NCBI GenBank assembly: GCA_002794465.1
Contig: MTSL01000166.1
Location: forward strand, 1-38,060
Direction: 5' to 3'
Origin: Paramicrosporidium saccamoebae
Lineage: Eukaryota > Rozellomycota
Length of the DNA: 38,060 nucleotides
Position numbers and translations under genes: made by a program. Below, piece by piece: positions 9,387 through 17,483 of this stretch (position 1 is the stretch's first letter; each line of letters starts with the position of its first letter). The notes below the pieces were generated by a model, which was not told the DNA's origin, did no database searches, and worked only from the letters and a program-made list of their open reading frames with translations.

Positions 9387-10964
9387 TTATTTGGGTGGTA
9401 TCAGATTATAGGCGGCCGACTCGGTGGCAAAGACCAAATGTCTCCAAATAATGGCAACAAAGGTGGTTGCATCGTCATTCTGTTTACTCGAAGAGTCGCG
9501 TCGGTCTACTAACTGGCCATCCTCCAAGATCCAAGCTACTATAGTTTCGGGTTCACAATGTTGCTGGATTTGTGCCGCAATGCTCTGTGAAATTCTCTCA
9601 CTCTCACCCTCCTTTACAGAACGCTGATGTTTCTGTAACAATTCGCCCGTCTTTTTCCTAATCAGAGGCAGCAGCTTGTCCATCTCGAGATACTTCCAAT
9701 CTACTGCTAGTGCAAACAGTCCTTCAGTGGATTTGGGTATAATATCAATTAGCCTTGAAACCTTTTCCTTGTAGAGCTGCTTTAACTTTTCTCCCGCCTC
9801 TGAATTTGAATATCCCGCGGCCACCAGTTCCTTCATTGTATAATCTTTTGAAATGAGCGGCTTCCTCCTCTTGGCCGCCGGTGCTGCATCTGTGATAAAT
9901 TGATCGGCGGTAGGACGATGTCTCTTTTCGCGTTCCGAAGCGTTTTGTTCAGACTGTCTCTTCTCCCGTTCCATGGCATTCTGTTCTGAAAGCCTCCTCT
10001 CTCGCTCCATGGCATTTTGTTCCAACTGCCTCCTCTCCCGTTCCTCGTCCCGTCTGTCAAGTTCTTCCTCTCTCTCCTGTTCACGGAATCGGCGCGACTT
10101 CCATAGTTCGCGGTTCGCATAGAAATCCGGCATTCGCCCAGAAGTCTTTGAGTCTCTATCAATCCCCGTCAGTTTGTCCAGAGCGGTGATCATCCATTCA
10201 AAGTCGTCAAAAGAGGAGAGGTATTTTGTGGCATATTCGAGTTCATTGCGTGCAGCGTCCTTGCGCTCCCTCTCTGCCAACTCGTTCCTTTTGTGTCTTT
10301 GCTGCATTTGAGCCTCTCGGGCCTCCCATCTGCCTTCTCGTTCCAAAAATGCCTTTTTGGCACCGTCACTAGGCACACTTTCTCGTCTACCACGCGGAGG
10401 ATCTTCGTCACGACGAGTATCGTAGTGTTTCTTTGGCTGTCGCTCCTCTTCCTCAATGGCCTCGCCCTCCTCAGGAGCCTCCGCAGTCAACAGAACAAGT
10501 CGCCTCTCCGTGGCCTCTAACGCTGAATAAAAGCTCTTTTCTTTCAAAATAACGCAAAGATTCTGGCAGGTGCGAATGTCTGCCTCCTTAGAGGTCATGT
10601 CCAAGTGATCCTTTACCAGTGCCTCCTCATACCGTTTCAGATATGCCAGCGTCGTCTCATCCACTTTCACGACCAATTTCTTAGTCCCCACCATGGGCAG
10701 GTCGTGTAGCAAAGTGAGCGCCCTATTCATTGCATCGGCGCTTCCAAATTCACAAAACCCAAAACTCTTTGGCATATTTGCCCCATCGAGGACGCGTTTC
10801 CACCGGTTGACTGGTCCACAGCACTGCAAAAGACGCTCCATTACCTCGTCCGTGACTCCCTCTGGTATAGAGCCGACAAATGCAGAGTTGAGACGAACAC
10901 CCGGCATGCTCGACTCGATTTGAATTAACCGCGAGATACGGAGCTGCTCCAGTTCCGCATTCAT
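9387..10964 (-). CDS. RBM25: RBM25-like splicing factor (RRM + RE-rich + PWI), 525 aa
   Basis: The N-terminal RRM (about residues 25-105) has RNP2 SAFVGSIPE and RNP1 SFGFCEFGS. After it comes a helical linker, then a long Arg/Glu-rich charged stretch (about 180-330) with repeated REKRQSEQNA-type units. A C-terminal PWI domain (about 425-525: LLPLIRKKTGELL ... IVAWILEDGQLVDR) completes the architecture. This RRM/RE/PWI order is that of RBM25 (yeast relative Snu71), a U1 snRNP-associated factor acting in 5' splice-site choice. That fits a genome with very small introns. The stop codon is embedded in the presumed poly(A) signal (AATAAA read on the minus strand over 9386-9391). The ATG is at 10964, with a dispersed repeat ~90-180 bases upstream. 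Confidence 0.85.
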   Translation of the reverse strand: MNAELEQLRISRLIQIESSMPGVRLNSAFVGSIPEGVTDEVMERLLQCCGPVNRWKRVLDGANMPKSFGFCEFGSADAMNRALTLLHDLPMVGTKKLVVKVDETTLAYLKRYEEALVKDHLDMTSKEADIRTCQNLCVILKEKSFYSALEATERRLVLLTAEAPEEGEAIEEEERQPKKHYDTRRDEDPPRGRRESVPSDGAKKAFLEREGRWEAREAQMQQRHKRNELAERERKDAARNELEYATKYLSSFDDFEWMITALDKLTGIDRDSKTSGRMPDFYANRELWKSRRFREQEREEELDRRDEERERRQLEQNAMERERRLSEQNAMEREKRQSEQNASEREKRHRPTADQFITDAAPAAKRRKPLISKDYTMKELVAAGYSNSEAGEKLKQLYKEKVSRLIDIIPKSTEGLFALAVDWKYLEMDKLLPLIRKKTGELLQKHQRSVKEGESERISQSIAAQIQQHCEPETIVAWILEDGQLVDRRDSSSKQNDDATTFVAIIWRHLVFATESAAYNLIPPK

Positions 10965-11050
10965 TGTAATGATAGTATAGAAAGACCGGGGACCTCTGTC
11001 ACTTGATAAAAATGGCCGATATTTACTAGCAATCCAAGCCGAGTGACTGG

Positions 11051-11146
11051 TTGTGACGTAGAGGCAGAGGCAGAGGATTGATTAGTTGGGTATTTGAGGA
11101 CAGTGAGATGCGTATCCATACTATCTATCCCCATTACGCGACATGG
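11051..11146 (-). repeat. Dispersed intergenic repeat, copy c
   Basis: Read on the minus strand this matches copy b (2834-2975): tgtcgcgtaRtggggata, tagtatgga, tctcactgtcctcaaatac, caactaatcaa and tctacgtca. It fills most of the spacer between the gamma-adaptin stop and the RBM25 start. It includes a small local triplication of the hexamer gcctct. Confidence 0.6.
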
Positions 11147-13651
11147 TTATTTATTAAACTGGGAAACATCAAAAACATGAGTCTCAGTATCAGATTTGGA
11201 CGCCCATCGATATGTTAGCTTAATCCTCATCTTGATTCGATCCCGTGGGACTAGACCCAGATTTGAATCTTGTAATAAAATCTTCAATGTCTGAGATATA
11301 CTCCCTCCAGCCATGACGGTGGCATCGCTGGCAGGATCGAGGTGAACCTTCATGTATTTGGGTACGGCAGCCTGCAGCAAGACATCATACAAGGTGTCGT
11401 CGCCCGAATTGGAAATTTCAGCCCCAAGAAGAGTTCCCGAGACATCTTCGCCCGTTATGCCAAAGTAAACACTGACGCCATCCTTGGAAAATGCAGAGAC
11501 GCCGCGTGGGACTGGCGAAGCCCCCGCCGTGGCCGGAGTATTTGCTCCATCCAGGCTGAGTGTGGCCAGTTCGGCAAAAACATCCATTACCGGATTCAGC
11601 TTTGGGGTTCCCACTGCAGAGGTTGCATTCGAGACGGAGCCGTCCGTGCGGCTTGCCGACTGGGGACGCGATGAAATCAGCTTGGAAGCCGAGGCCACAT
11701 TTCCCAATTGATCGCCGCTGGCATCGGGAGGGATCCGGGCCAGAACGAGCCCTCGAAGGGCAGCATCACCCGAAATAGCCTTCATCTCAAGCGCGCGATA
11801 ATGAAGGTCATGGCTATTCACGTAGTCAATTGCAATAGTCTCCAAAACACCGGCAATGATAGAGGTCACATTTGGCGAAAGTCGATTGGCTAGCTTGCCC
11901 AACGCTGTAATAATGTAGCCAATCATTGCGGCAGAGAATCCATTGCTTGGGGAAGACCAATCCGACAAAAGAGTCACCAGCTGATTGTCCGTAGTGAGTC
12001 GGGCTGACAGCAAAATGTCGGCAAATTCGCCGCTGGTCCAGACGACTGCTTGAATTAGGGCTTCAGTAATGACCGGCGGGACCCCATTCTCATCCGTCTC
12101 GTCAAGCTCTTTGAGAACTGCAGTCCTAAAGAGCTTTTCGGTGGCATAGCGGTGCAAATCGGAAGTATTGTTGACGATCCGTACAAAGGTTGAAATAATT
12201 TCCTCTTTGCGGCCGGCAATGGCTTCCTCAGACAAAATGCTCACACTCAATCCGAGACTGTTGGAATCATCAATGTTGCAAAGAACAGTGACCATCGTGT
12301 CCACATACCACTTGCCACTGGGAGCATATTGTGCAGACGCAATAGCCAATTTGGTCACGAGATTTTGCTTAAATTCCAATTCGTCAGTGCCTTTCATGTC
12401 CCTCAAGACTTGGAGCAATTCTCCAACAATGTTCCGGATAGTGTCCTTTGAGATGAGTGCCAAGGCCAGGTCCACAGCTCGGCGGCGGATTGAAATGTCG
12501 GGATCATGGAGACATTCTAGGATGGTGGCACGATGACGCTGAACAGCCGACAGGCCTTCGCTGCCGGCGCAAATAATCTTGTTAAGAAGGGCAAGTGCGA
12601 CATAGCGTAAATTGTTGTCCGTGGTGTTGGTAGAGAGGAGACGGCCCAGAATGTTGATGGCCATGGTGCGCAGAGCCTGATCCGACTCAATGTTCATAAT
12701 CGTCACTGCCGTCTCATAGAGAACCGAATGGCCCACATTCTTTCCCGGGTCCGTTGACGTTGCAATTTGAGTAAGAATGTCCGACATGGCCTCGGAAGTC
12801 TCGACGTGTCCAGTTCCCAAAAGCCTCAGTAAACGTAGAATACGGACTTGAAGAAAGGGATCACAAATCCCACTCACGTCATACTCTGCAGAAAAGTTTC
12901 CAGAGATAATCGCCTGAAGTTGACGGATCAGCGGGTGCACCAATAGGCCACGGAATCGGGAAATGACCTCTTGGTCGACGTGGCACTGCTGTAGCGCCAA
13001 TGATATTCCCCCCAGAACCACCCCATGATTACGATCAGCAAGTAAAGCGGGTATCTTATCCTCGAAATGTTCAGCCAATTCCGGAACTCGACTAATGAGT
13101 CGGGATGCACAAAACGCAGCCTTCTTCTTAATGTAGGAGGAGCTTTTGACCAAAAGACGCTCCACCTCATCAGCCAGGTCCCGTGCAATGTCTGGAGAGG
13201 CCGTGGCTGCGAGATTGGCCAGTCCAAGTGCAACAATGCTTGGACTGGAATTGTTCAGGTCGCTCTTGATAGAGTTTGTGATAAGAGTCAATGTGGGCTG
13301 CTGTTCATCCAGCAGCTGGGTGCTGCCCAGGTAGCCTAGTCGCTTCTCAGTCAGTCTCGTCGAGGCAACCATTTTCAGCGACTCGACCTGTCCAAAGTGT
13401 GCAGGATAGCCAAGCATGTAGATGAACAACAGTTTTGCAACCGCATGGTAGCGCTGCTCGCTCGAAGTGTCCTCCTTGAAGCTGGTGCGAATCGACGCCG
13501 ACTCTTTTGCCACCAGCTTTCGTTCCTCTGCCAGCGTTTTACAGGCCCTAATGGCGTGGATAAAGTCTTTCAATCGATAATAACCAGTGAATGCCTTTAC
13601 AACATTGGACTGAAGTCGCGCGGACGCAGACGTTAACGTGTCACGTCCCAT
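11147..13651 (-). CDS. AP1G: AP-1 clathrin adaptor complex gamma subunit (gamma-adaptin), 834 aa
   Basis: The trunk is the adaptin alpha-solenoid: LKDFIHAIRACKTLAEER, then KLLFIYMLGYPAHFGQ, EKRLGYLGSTQLLDE, DVSGICDPFLQVRILRLLRLL and NIRYVALALL-type blocks, all highly typical of gamma-adaptin. A Ser/Thr-rich hinge follows (about 690-725). The C-terminal ear (GAE) domain starts near GVSVYFGITGED and ends HVFDVSQFNK. AP-1 sorts cargo between trans-Golgi and endosomes with beta, mu and sigma subunits. I chose the ATG at 13651. An open extension to 13732 exists, but it lacks similarity and would run into the divergent gene. The last codons and stop are AAT AAA TAA, so the poly(A) hexamer (11150-11155 on the minus strand) lies inside the coding sequence. 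Confidence 0.95.
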   Translation of the reverse strand: MGRDTLTSASARLQSNVVKAFTGYYRLKDFIHAIRACKTLAEERKLVAKESASIRTSFKEDTSSEQRYHAVAKLLFIYMLGYPAHFGQVESLKMVASTRLTEKRLGYLGSTQLLDEQQPTLTLITNSIKSDLNNSSPSIVALGLANLAATASPDIARDLADEVERLLVKSSSYIKKKAAFCASRLISRVPELAEHFEDKIPALLADRNHGVVLGGISLALQQCHVDQEVISRFRGLLVHPLIRQLQAIISGNFSAEYDVSGICDPFLQVRILRLLRLLGTGHVETSEAMSDILTQIATSTDPGKNVGHSVLYETAVTIMNIESDQALRTMAINILGRLLSTNTTDNNLRYVALALLNKIICAGSEGLSAVQRHRATILECLHDPDISIRRRAVDLALALISKDTIRNIVGELLQVLRDMKGTDELEFKQNLVTKLAIASAQYAPSGKWYVDTMVTVLCNIDDSNSLGLSVSILSEEAIAGRKEEIISTFVRIVNNTSDLHRYATEKLFRTAVLKELDETDENGVPPVITEALIQAVVWTSGEFADILLSARLTTDNQLVTLLSDWSSPSNGFSAAMIGYIITALGKLANRLSPNVTSIIAGVLETIAIDYVNSHDLHYRALEMKAISGDAALRGLVLARIPPDASGDQLGNVASASKLISSRPQSASRTDGSVSNATSAVGTPKLNPVMDVFAELATLSLDGANTPATAGASPVPRGVSAFSKDGVSVYFGITGEDVSGTLLGAEISNSGDDTLYDVLLQAAVPKYMKVHLDPASDATVMAGGSISQTLKILLQDSNLGLVPRDRIKMRIKLTYRWASKSDTETHVFDVSQFNK

Positions 13652-13679
13652 AAATGGAGTAAACAAAGAAAATTCGTAA

Positions 13680-14291
13680 ATGAATTTCGTACGAAGCATG
13701 AAATATCGGCATTCCCAGCGTGGGAACAACATAGGATTCAGGGCTAAGGAACGAATGAAGCGACGTAAATGGATGCAGCATATACAGGCTCCCCTTAAGG
13801 ACCCGTCATCTTTAGACTGCGATACTAAAGAGACGAATCAGTTGGATGACTTGGATCGAGAAGTTTTAGAGTTTATTGGTCCATCCGCCACACAAAGGCC
13901 GTCTATAGAAAGGAGACATGAGAAAGTAGTTGAATCGAGCAACAAATACTACGTTTCGAGCTCTATCAATGAATCGCTGGATGAGAAGACGAACAAACCA
14001 GCTTCAATCTCTGCAGATTGGAATTCTGAAGGAGAACGCCGATCAGAAAGAGCCGCTAATTGGTCGTCTTCGCTAGTTCGCCAGGAATCCTCCGATTGGG
14101 AGCCTATGGACCGGCAGCGAATCTGGGACAAGGTATGTCCACATTGCTTCCTACTCATTCAGATTGCTGAGCATGATGCGAGGATTGAAAAGCTGTCAGA
14201 TTGCTTTCTTAACGTCTCCCGTGCGGTCCGTCGGCTGAGTTTGGTCGATAATCCAAATGCGGAAACTACGCATAAGCGATACTCCCAATAA
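13680..14291 (+). CDS. Small charged hypothetical protein, spliced, 193 aa
   Basis: I read join(13680..14132,14163..14291). The intron at 14133-14162 (30 nt, GTATGT donor, TTCAG acceptor) is in frame; retention would insert ten hydrophobic residues (VCPHCFLLIQ) into a charged helix. Spliced, the protein is very basic at the N terminus (AKERMKRRKWMQHIQ) and Ser/Glu-rich in the middle. It ends with an amphipathic helix (IWDKIAEHDARIEKLSD CFLNVSRAVRRLS). There is no signal or membrane segment, and I do not recognise the family. Its ATG is only 28 bases from the divergent gamma-adaptin ATG, so one start may lie further in (next ATG at 13698). The stop TAA is embedded in AATAAA (14287-14292). Confidence 0.6.
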   Translation: MNFVRSMKYRHSQRGNNIGFRAKERMKRRKWMQHIQAPLKDPSSLDCDTKETNQLDDLDREVLEFIGPSATQRPSIERRHEKVVESSNKYYVSSSINESLDEKTNKPASISADWNSEGERRSERAANWSSSLVRQESSDWEPMDRQRIWDKVCPHCFLLIQIAEHDARIEKLSDCFLNVSRAVRRLSLVDNPNAETTHKRYSQ

Positions 14292-14555
14292 AGCCGACAT
14301 AATGTGAAATGGTAAGTTGATTGGCTGGTCGCTTCTTTAATGCAATCGGGCTTAGTCACTGATTTAAATACAGAAACGAAATTCCCATTAACTTTGTGAG
14401 ACTCTAATAAAGATCAATATTATAGTGCTATTCAACTACTCGCTCTCGTTACGTCTTTAATGCAATTTGTCGACAACGGTTAATTGTCGATCCAAATTAG
14501 GAAGCGACTCACAACTACCATTTCCTATAAAGCCAGCGCTTTCGGCACGATTCTT
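14292..14555 (+). promoter_or_regulatory. Spacer before expansin-like gene 1
   Basis: This is 264 AT-rich bases with a second AATAAA at 14406-14411 and no open frame that I trust. A reading that extends the expansin gene upstream to 14484 begins with TTG and would mask the signal peptide, so I treat this as leader/promoter. Confidence 0.35.
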
Positions 14556-15272
14556 ATGCGCGTCATCTTTGTTCTAGCCACCCTTTCGATCGCCTGTGGT
14601 CTTCCCTTTGAGCAGCAAGGCCCCGACCATAATGGCGAATCTCACAACAGACCGGGCCCAGACCGTGGAAGTGGTAACCAAGGCCCGGGTCGTGAACGTA
14701 ACAACCAAGGTCCGGAGAGTGGGCGTGGTAACCAATCTCCCGACCGTCAACGTGACAGCCGAGGCCCAGATCGTGGCCGTGATAACCGAGGCCCAGACCG
14801 TCGACGTGACAGCCGCGGTCCAGATCGCAGACGTGACAGCCGAGGTCCAGGTCGCAGATGGGATAGCCGAGGTCCAGGCCGCAGACGTGGCAGTTGGGGC
14901 CCGCACCGAGGCCCACATCGAGGCCCACACCGTTTCCCCGGTTTTCGTCGAAGACGCGATTTCCGCCGCTATCCTCGCTCTGGTCCCGCTGGCAAGTGCA
15001 CCTTTTACTCCGATTGGAGATCCAAGGCCGGAAGCTGCGGATACATTCCCAGATTTGAAAATATCGCCGCTTTGTCTCCCGAGTACATGCCGCAAGCCTG
15101 TGGTAAGTGTATAATGGTCAGATATGGCAGAATGCAGCAAAAGGCGGTGGTCACTGACACTTGTATGGGATGCGATGAAGGATGGATCGACATTAGCCAC
15201 AGCCTGTTCTCGCGCTTCTCTGGGCTCTCAAGAGGCTCACTGCCGGTTGATTGGGAATTTGTGGACTGCTGA
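14556..15272 (+). CDS. Secreted expansin-like double-psi beta-barrel protein with Arg/Asp/Gly repeat linker, 238 aa
   Basis: A signal peptide is seen at the ATG at 14556 (MRVIFVLATLSIACG). Residues ~34-120 are nine to ten copies of a 9-residue unit, GPDRRRDSR and variants, grading into GPHR repeats. The last ~95 residues form a DPBB/barwin-RlpA domain: GKCTFYSDW, GSCGYIP, MPQACGKCIMVRYG, AVVTDTCMGC, DISHSLFSRFS, VDWEFVDC, with paired cysteines and the TDTC acidic site. Expansin/loosenin-like proteins bind and loosen polysaccharide walls, and some are host-directed. It is a paralogue of the genes at 18866 and 28594, but here the DPBB tail is GCDEGWIDIS rather than GCTPDKIDLS. The basic, highly charged linker is unlike the Ser/Ala/Pro linkers of its relatives. 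Confidence 0.82.
   Translation: MRVIFVLATLSIACGLPFEQQGPDHNGESHNRPGPDRGSGNQGPGRERNNQGPESGRGNQSPDRQRDSRGPDRGRDNRGPDRRRDSRGPDRRRDSRGPGRRWDSRGPGRRRGSWGPHRGPHRGPHRFPGFRRRRDFRRYPRSGPAGKCTFYSDWRSKAGSCGYIPRFENIAALSPEYMPQACGKCIMVRYGRMQQKAVVTDTCMGCDEGWIDISHSLFSRFSGLSRGSLPVDWEFVDC
14655..14930 (+). repeat. In-gene 27-bp tandem repeat (linker of expansin 1)
   Basis: About nine 27-bp units encode GP(D/G)RxRxxx nonapeptides, followed by three 12-bp GPHR units. The antisense strand is also open through it because of the repeat composition. Confidence 0.85.
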
Positions 15273-15306
15273 TTGCGCATTGTCGCCAATAACTGAAATT
15301 CTTGAT

Positions 15307-15612
15307 GAATTGGTATTTAATAAACCCACTCTACTTACACCCTACTTTCACCTTGGCGAATTGGTACTTAATGAACCCACTCTATTTACACCCTACTTTC
15401 ATCTTGGTGAATCGGCATTTAATGAACCCACTCTATTTACACCAGACTTTCATCTTGGTGAATTGGTATTTAGTAAACTCACTCTGTTTACACCCTACTT
15501 TCACCTTGATGAGTTGGTATTTAATAAACCCGCTTTATTTACACCCTACTTTCGCCTTGGTGAGCCGGTATTTAATGAACCCACTTTATTTACACCCGAC
15601 ATTCAGTATGTA
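15307..15612 (+). repeat. 51-bp minisatellite, six units
   Basis: Six consecutive 51-base units lie at 15307, 15358, 15409, 15460, 15511 and 15562. Each begins near gaattggtatttaa and ends near ttcaccttggt. The unit length is a multiple of three, so two plus-strand frames stay open across the array (17-residue units such as ELVFNKPTLLTPYFHLG). It fills the whole spacer between the convergent expansin and tetraspanin stops. Several units carry AATAAA or AATGAA, so it may also supply 3' ends. Confidence 0.9.
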
Positions 15613-15614
15613 TC

Positions 15615-16367
15615 TTAGGTTCTTGGCGGAGAGTATTGCTGCGCTGGAATGGACCCCTCACGCAGCAAATGACGTGCCTCAGCAAGACGCGCGGCGTCTC
15701 TTTCCCCATAGGTGCTTGAAAAGTCTGAATACAGAGCTACCGCAAAGATCAAGCCAATCGCCTCAATGGCCGAAAAGATTAGTCCCATGGTGCCGATAGT
15801 GCGCAGCCCTGACTTGACTGGCTCTGATACTTTTTCGCTGCAGGGAAACATAAAGCCAAATTCGGGATTGTCAGTACAGTCCGAGGGCACCGCACGATCA
15901 TATAGCGAGGAAAAGCCGCAGCATTGATACTATAATTAGCACTGCATTAGATAGTACCGTCTTTTCGAATTTGGCCAAGGCTGACTTGTCCCGTATGTAC
16001 GCTCGGTCCCATGCATCATAGGCCATGAGATCTATGTCGTTTTGACGGGCAAGCGCCAGACTCGACAGAATCAGCTGCCCTAGGAGAACCAAGGTCATGA
16101 CACCAAGATACTACCACATGAGCAATTAGTGCACATGTGTACAATTTGCATGAGAAGAGGGTCTTCATTTACTGCGGCATACATGCCCCACAAAGACAGC
16201 AGCAGTATCACCACTCCCAGGATCATGACCAATGTGGGCGTGGTAAGAGAAACAAGATGACTCACCTGGCTGCCAACATTCATCCCCCAGATTCCCAATG
16301 TCAGCACCAGCGCACCCACCACGAGCATCACAATGTTCAGCAGAATTACTATATACTTTGTCAGCAT
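15615..16367 (-). CDS. Tetraspanin, three exons, 230 aa
   Basis: I read complement(join(15615..15929,15958..16110,16143..16367)). Intron 1 is 32 nt (16111-16142, GTACAC...GGTAG) and intron 2 is 28 nt (15930-15957, GTACTA...TATAG); both are phase 0 and contain CTAAT. Splicing gives a four-helix tetraspanin: TM1 (YIVILLNIVMLVVGALVLTLGIWGM), TM2 (LVMILGVVILLLSLWGMYAAV), TM3 (YLGVMTLVLLGQLILSSLAL), a large loop with the signature CCG in KTYQCCGFSSLYDRAVPSDC, and TM4 (TMGLIFSAIEAIGLIFAVALY). CCG appears only when the 28-nt intron is removed, which is strong support for the model. Tetraspanins organise membrane microdomains; fungal Pls1 acts in host penetration. The unspliced frames look like three unrelated short ORFs. 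Confidence 0.9.
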
Positions 16368-16419
16368 GTCGACTGTACGAATGGAGAAATCTTATTTATT
16401 CAACAACAAGCTCCGCGAG

Positions 16420-17193
16420 CTAATTGAATTGATACTTTGCCACCGACCAGTCCTGTCGGAGCTGATATGCCTCAGAAATAGTAACCCCTTCCGCAGTCAC
16501 CTTGGCCATTTGGATCATGTCCATGCTGCGGGCATCGCGGTACCAAAGCACCGTCATGCACTTTTCCAACAGGGCCCGAGCCTCGTCTTCACTCAACATG
16601 GCCTTGCCCTCCACTGCGTCCCGGAGGATGGGCTGTGCAAGATATGCGCCAAATCCTGTGGCAATGGTGCTGGACTCGTAAGTAGTCCCCAACAAATTAA
16701 CACATCCCAAAAAGCTTTCGCCCGTGTTCTTGTCCACACCCGCTACAATGTTCGTATTCCAAAGGGGATCCATTTTGCTGCGTCTTTGGTACATGTACGC
16801 CGACAGTGCAGTATACCACTGGCGAGGGCTCAGGACATGTCCATCATCCTGGCATGTCTCCTCAATATGGTACTGCTTCAACATGTTCGTGGTGAACTGA
16901 AAGTCTGAAATGTCGCCAGAAGTCCCGAGAAGAGTCGTCTCCCCCAGCTGTGTCATTCTCTGTTGATCACGGAAACGAGCCAAAGAACCATAGGAAGCTA
17001 AAATGTCAGGCCTTGTAGACATGAATATACCAAGACAGTCAGCCGCCATCATTATACCGTCTTTGTACCGGATAGCCAGGACGGAGGTGCCGGTCACAAT
17101 TGGACTCTGCGTGTGTGTAATGGGCTTTATGGAACGCGCCTGAATGACATGGTCGTAACGAGACCGTCCCCAGTTGTCAGGATGATGTTCCAT
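16420..17193 (-). CDS. PSMB4: 20S proteasome subunit beta-7 (PSMB4/Pre4), spliced, 246 aa
   Basis: I read complement(join(16420..16997,17031..17193)). The intron at 16998-17030 (33 nt, GTATAT...CTGAC...TTTTAG) is in frame. Its removal turns AADCLG + 11 extra residues + SYGSLARF into AADCLASYGSLARF, matching the invariant AADxLGSYGSLARF of this subunit. Other hallmarks: TQSPIVTGTSVLAIRY at the prosequence junction, RRSKMDPLWNTNIVAG, ESFLGCVNLLG, TGFGAYLAQPILR and LWYRDARS. Beta-7 is a non-catalytic ring subunit whose C-terminal extension clamps the two beta rings. The ATG at 17193 gives a short prosequence. The tetraspanin start is only 52 bases beyond its stop. Confidence 0.95.
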   Translation of the reverse strand: MEHHPDNWGRSRYDHVIQARSIKPITHTQSPIVTGTSVLAIRYKDGIMMAADCLGIFMSTRPDILASYGSLARFRDQQRMTQLGETTLLGTSGDISDFQFTTNMLKQYHIEETCQDDGHVLSPRQWYTALSAYMYQRRSKMDPLWNTNIVAGVDKNTGESFLGCVNLLGTTYESSTIATGFGAYLAQPILRDAVEGKAMLSEDEARALLEKCMTVLWYRDARSMDMIQMAKVTAEGVTISEAYQLRQDWSVAKYQFN

Positions 17194-17275
17194 AGAGATT
17201 TATACGTATTTATTATTTTCTTTAACAAACTATTGAAATACGCTCAATGGATTTAGTTACAAATAGACTTGTCCA

Positions 17276-17395
17276 TAGCGTAGATTGTAGTGTGGTTCAT
17301 AGTGTGATTTGTAGTGCGGTTCGTAGTGTAATTTGTAGTGTGGTTCGTAGTGTAATTTGTAGTGTGGTTCGTAGTGTGATTTGTAGTGGAATTAG
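17276..17395 (+). repeat. 12-bp minisatellite, about ten units
   Basis: Ten consecutive 12-mers of the form TAGTGTGGTTCG alternate with TAGTGTAATTTG, making a 24-bp higher-order unit. The array lies ~80 bases upstream of the proteasome beta-7 start and downstream of the DHCR7 stop. On the minus strand it reads as Thr-Thr-Asn-(His/Tyr) repeats, which I do not consider a gene. Confidence 0.85.
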
Positions 17396-17483
17396 TAATG
17401 AATGGATCCGTAATATAATGTACGGATAGTATCCGCTTATTATAACGGCGCCACAAAATCACTCTAGCTTACCAACAGGCTCT

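Noticed and set aside
14574-15200. Long minus-strand frame of Ala/Thr/Ser/Val repeats opposite expansin 1
   Set aside because: Produced by the 27-bp repeat being open in several frames. The sense strand has a signal peptide and a DPBB domain.
15307-15612. CRISPR array
   Set aside because: The units are contiguous with no unique spacers, and the context is eukaryotic.
15124-15618. Plus-strand frame running from expansin 1 through the 51-bp repeats as a gene
   Set aside because: Its first half is an out-of-frame reading of expansin. Only the repeat part is notable, and it is reported as a finding.
15898-16098. Three separate small minus-strand proteins between 15615 and 16367
   Set aside because: They are exons of one tetraspanin. 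Two GT-AG introns of 32 and 28 nt join them and restore the CCG motif.
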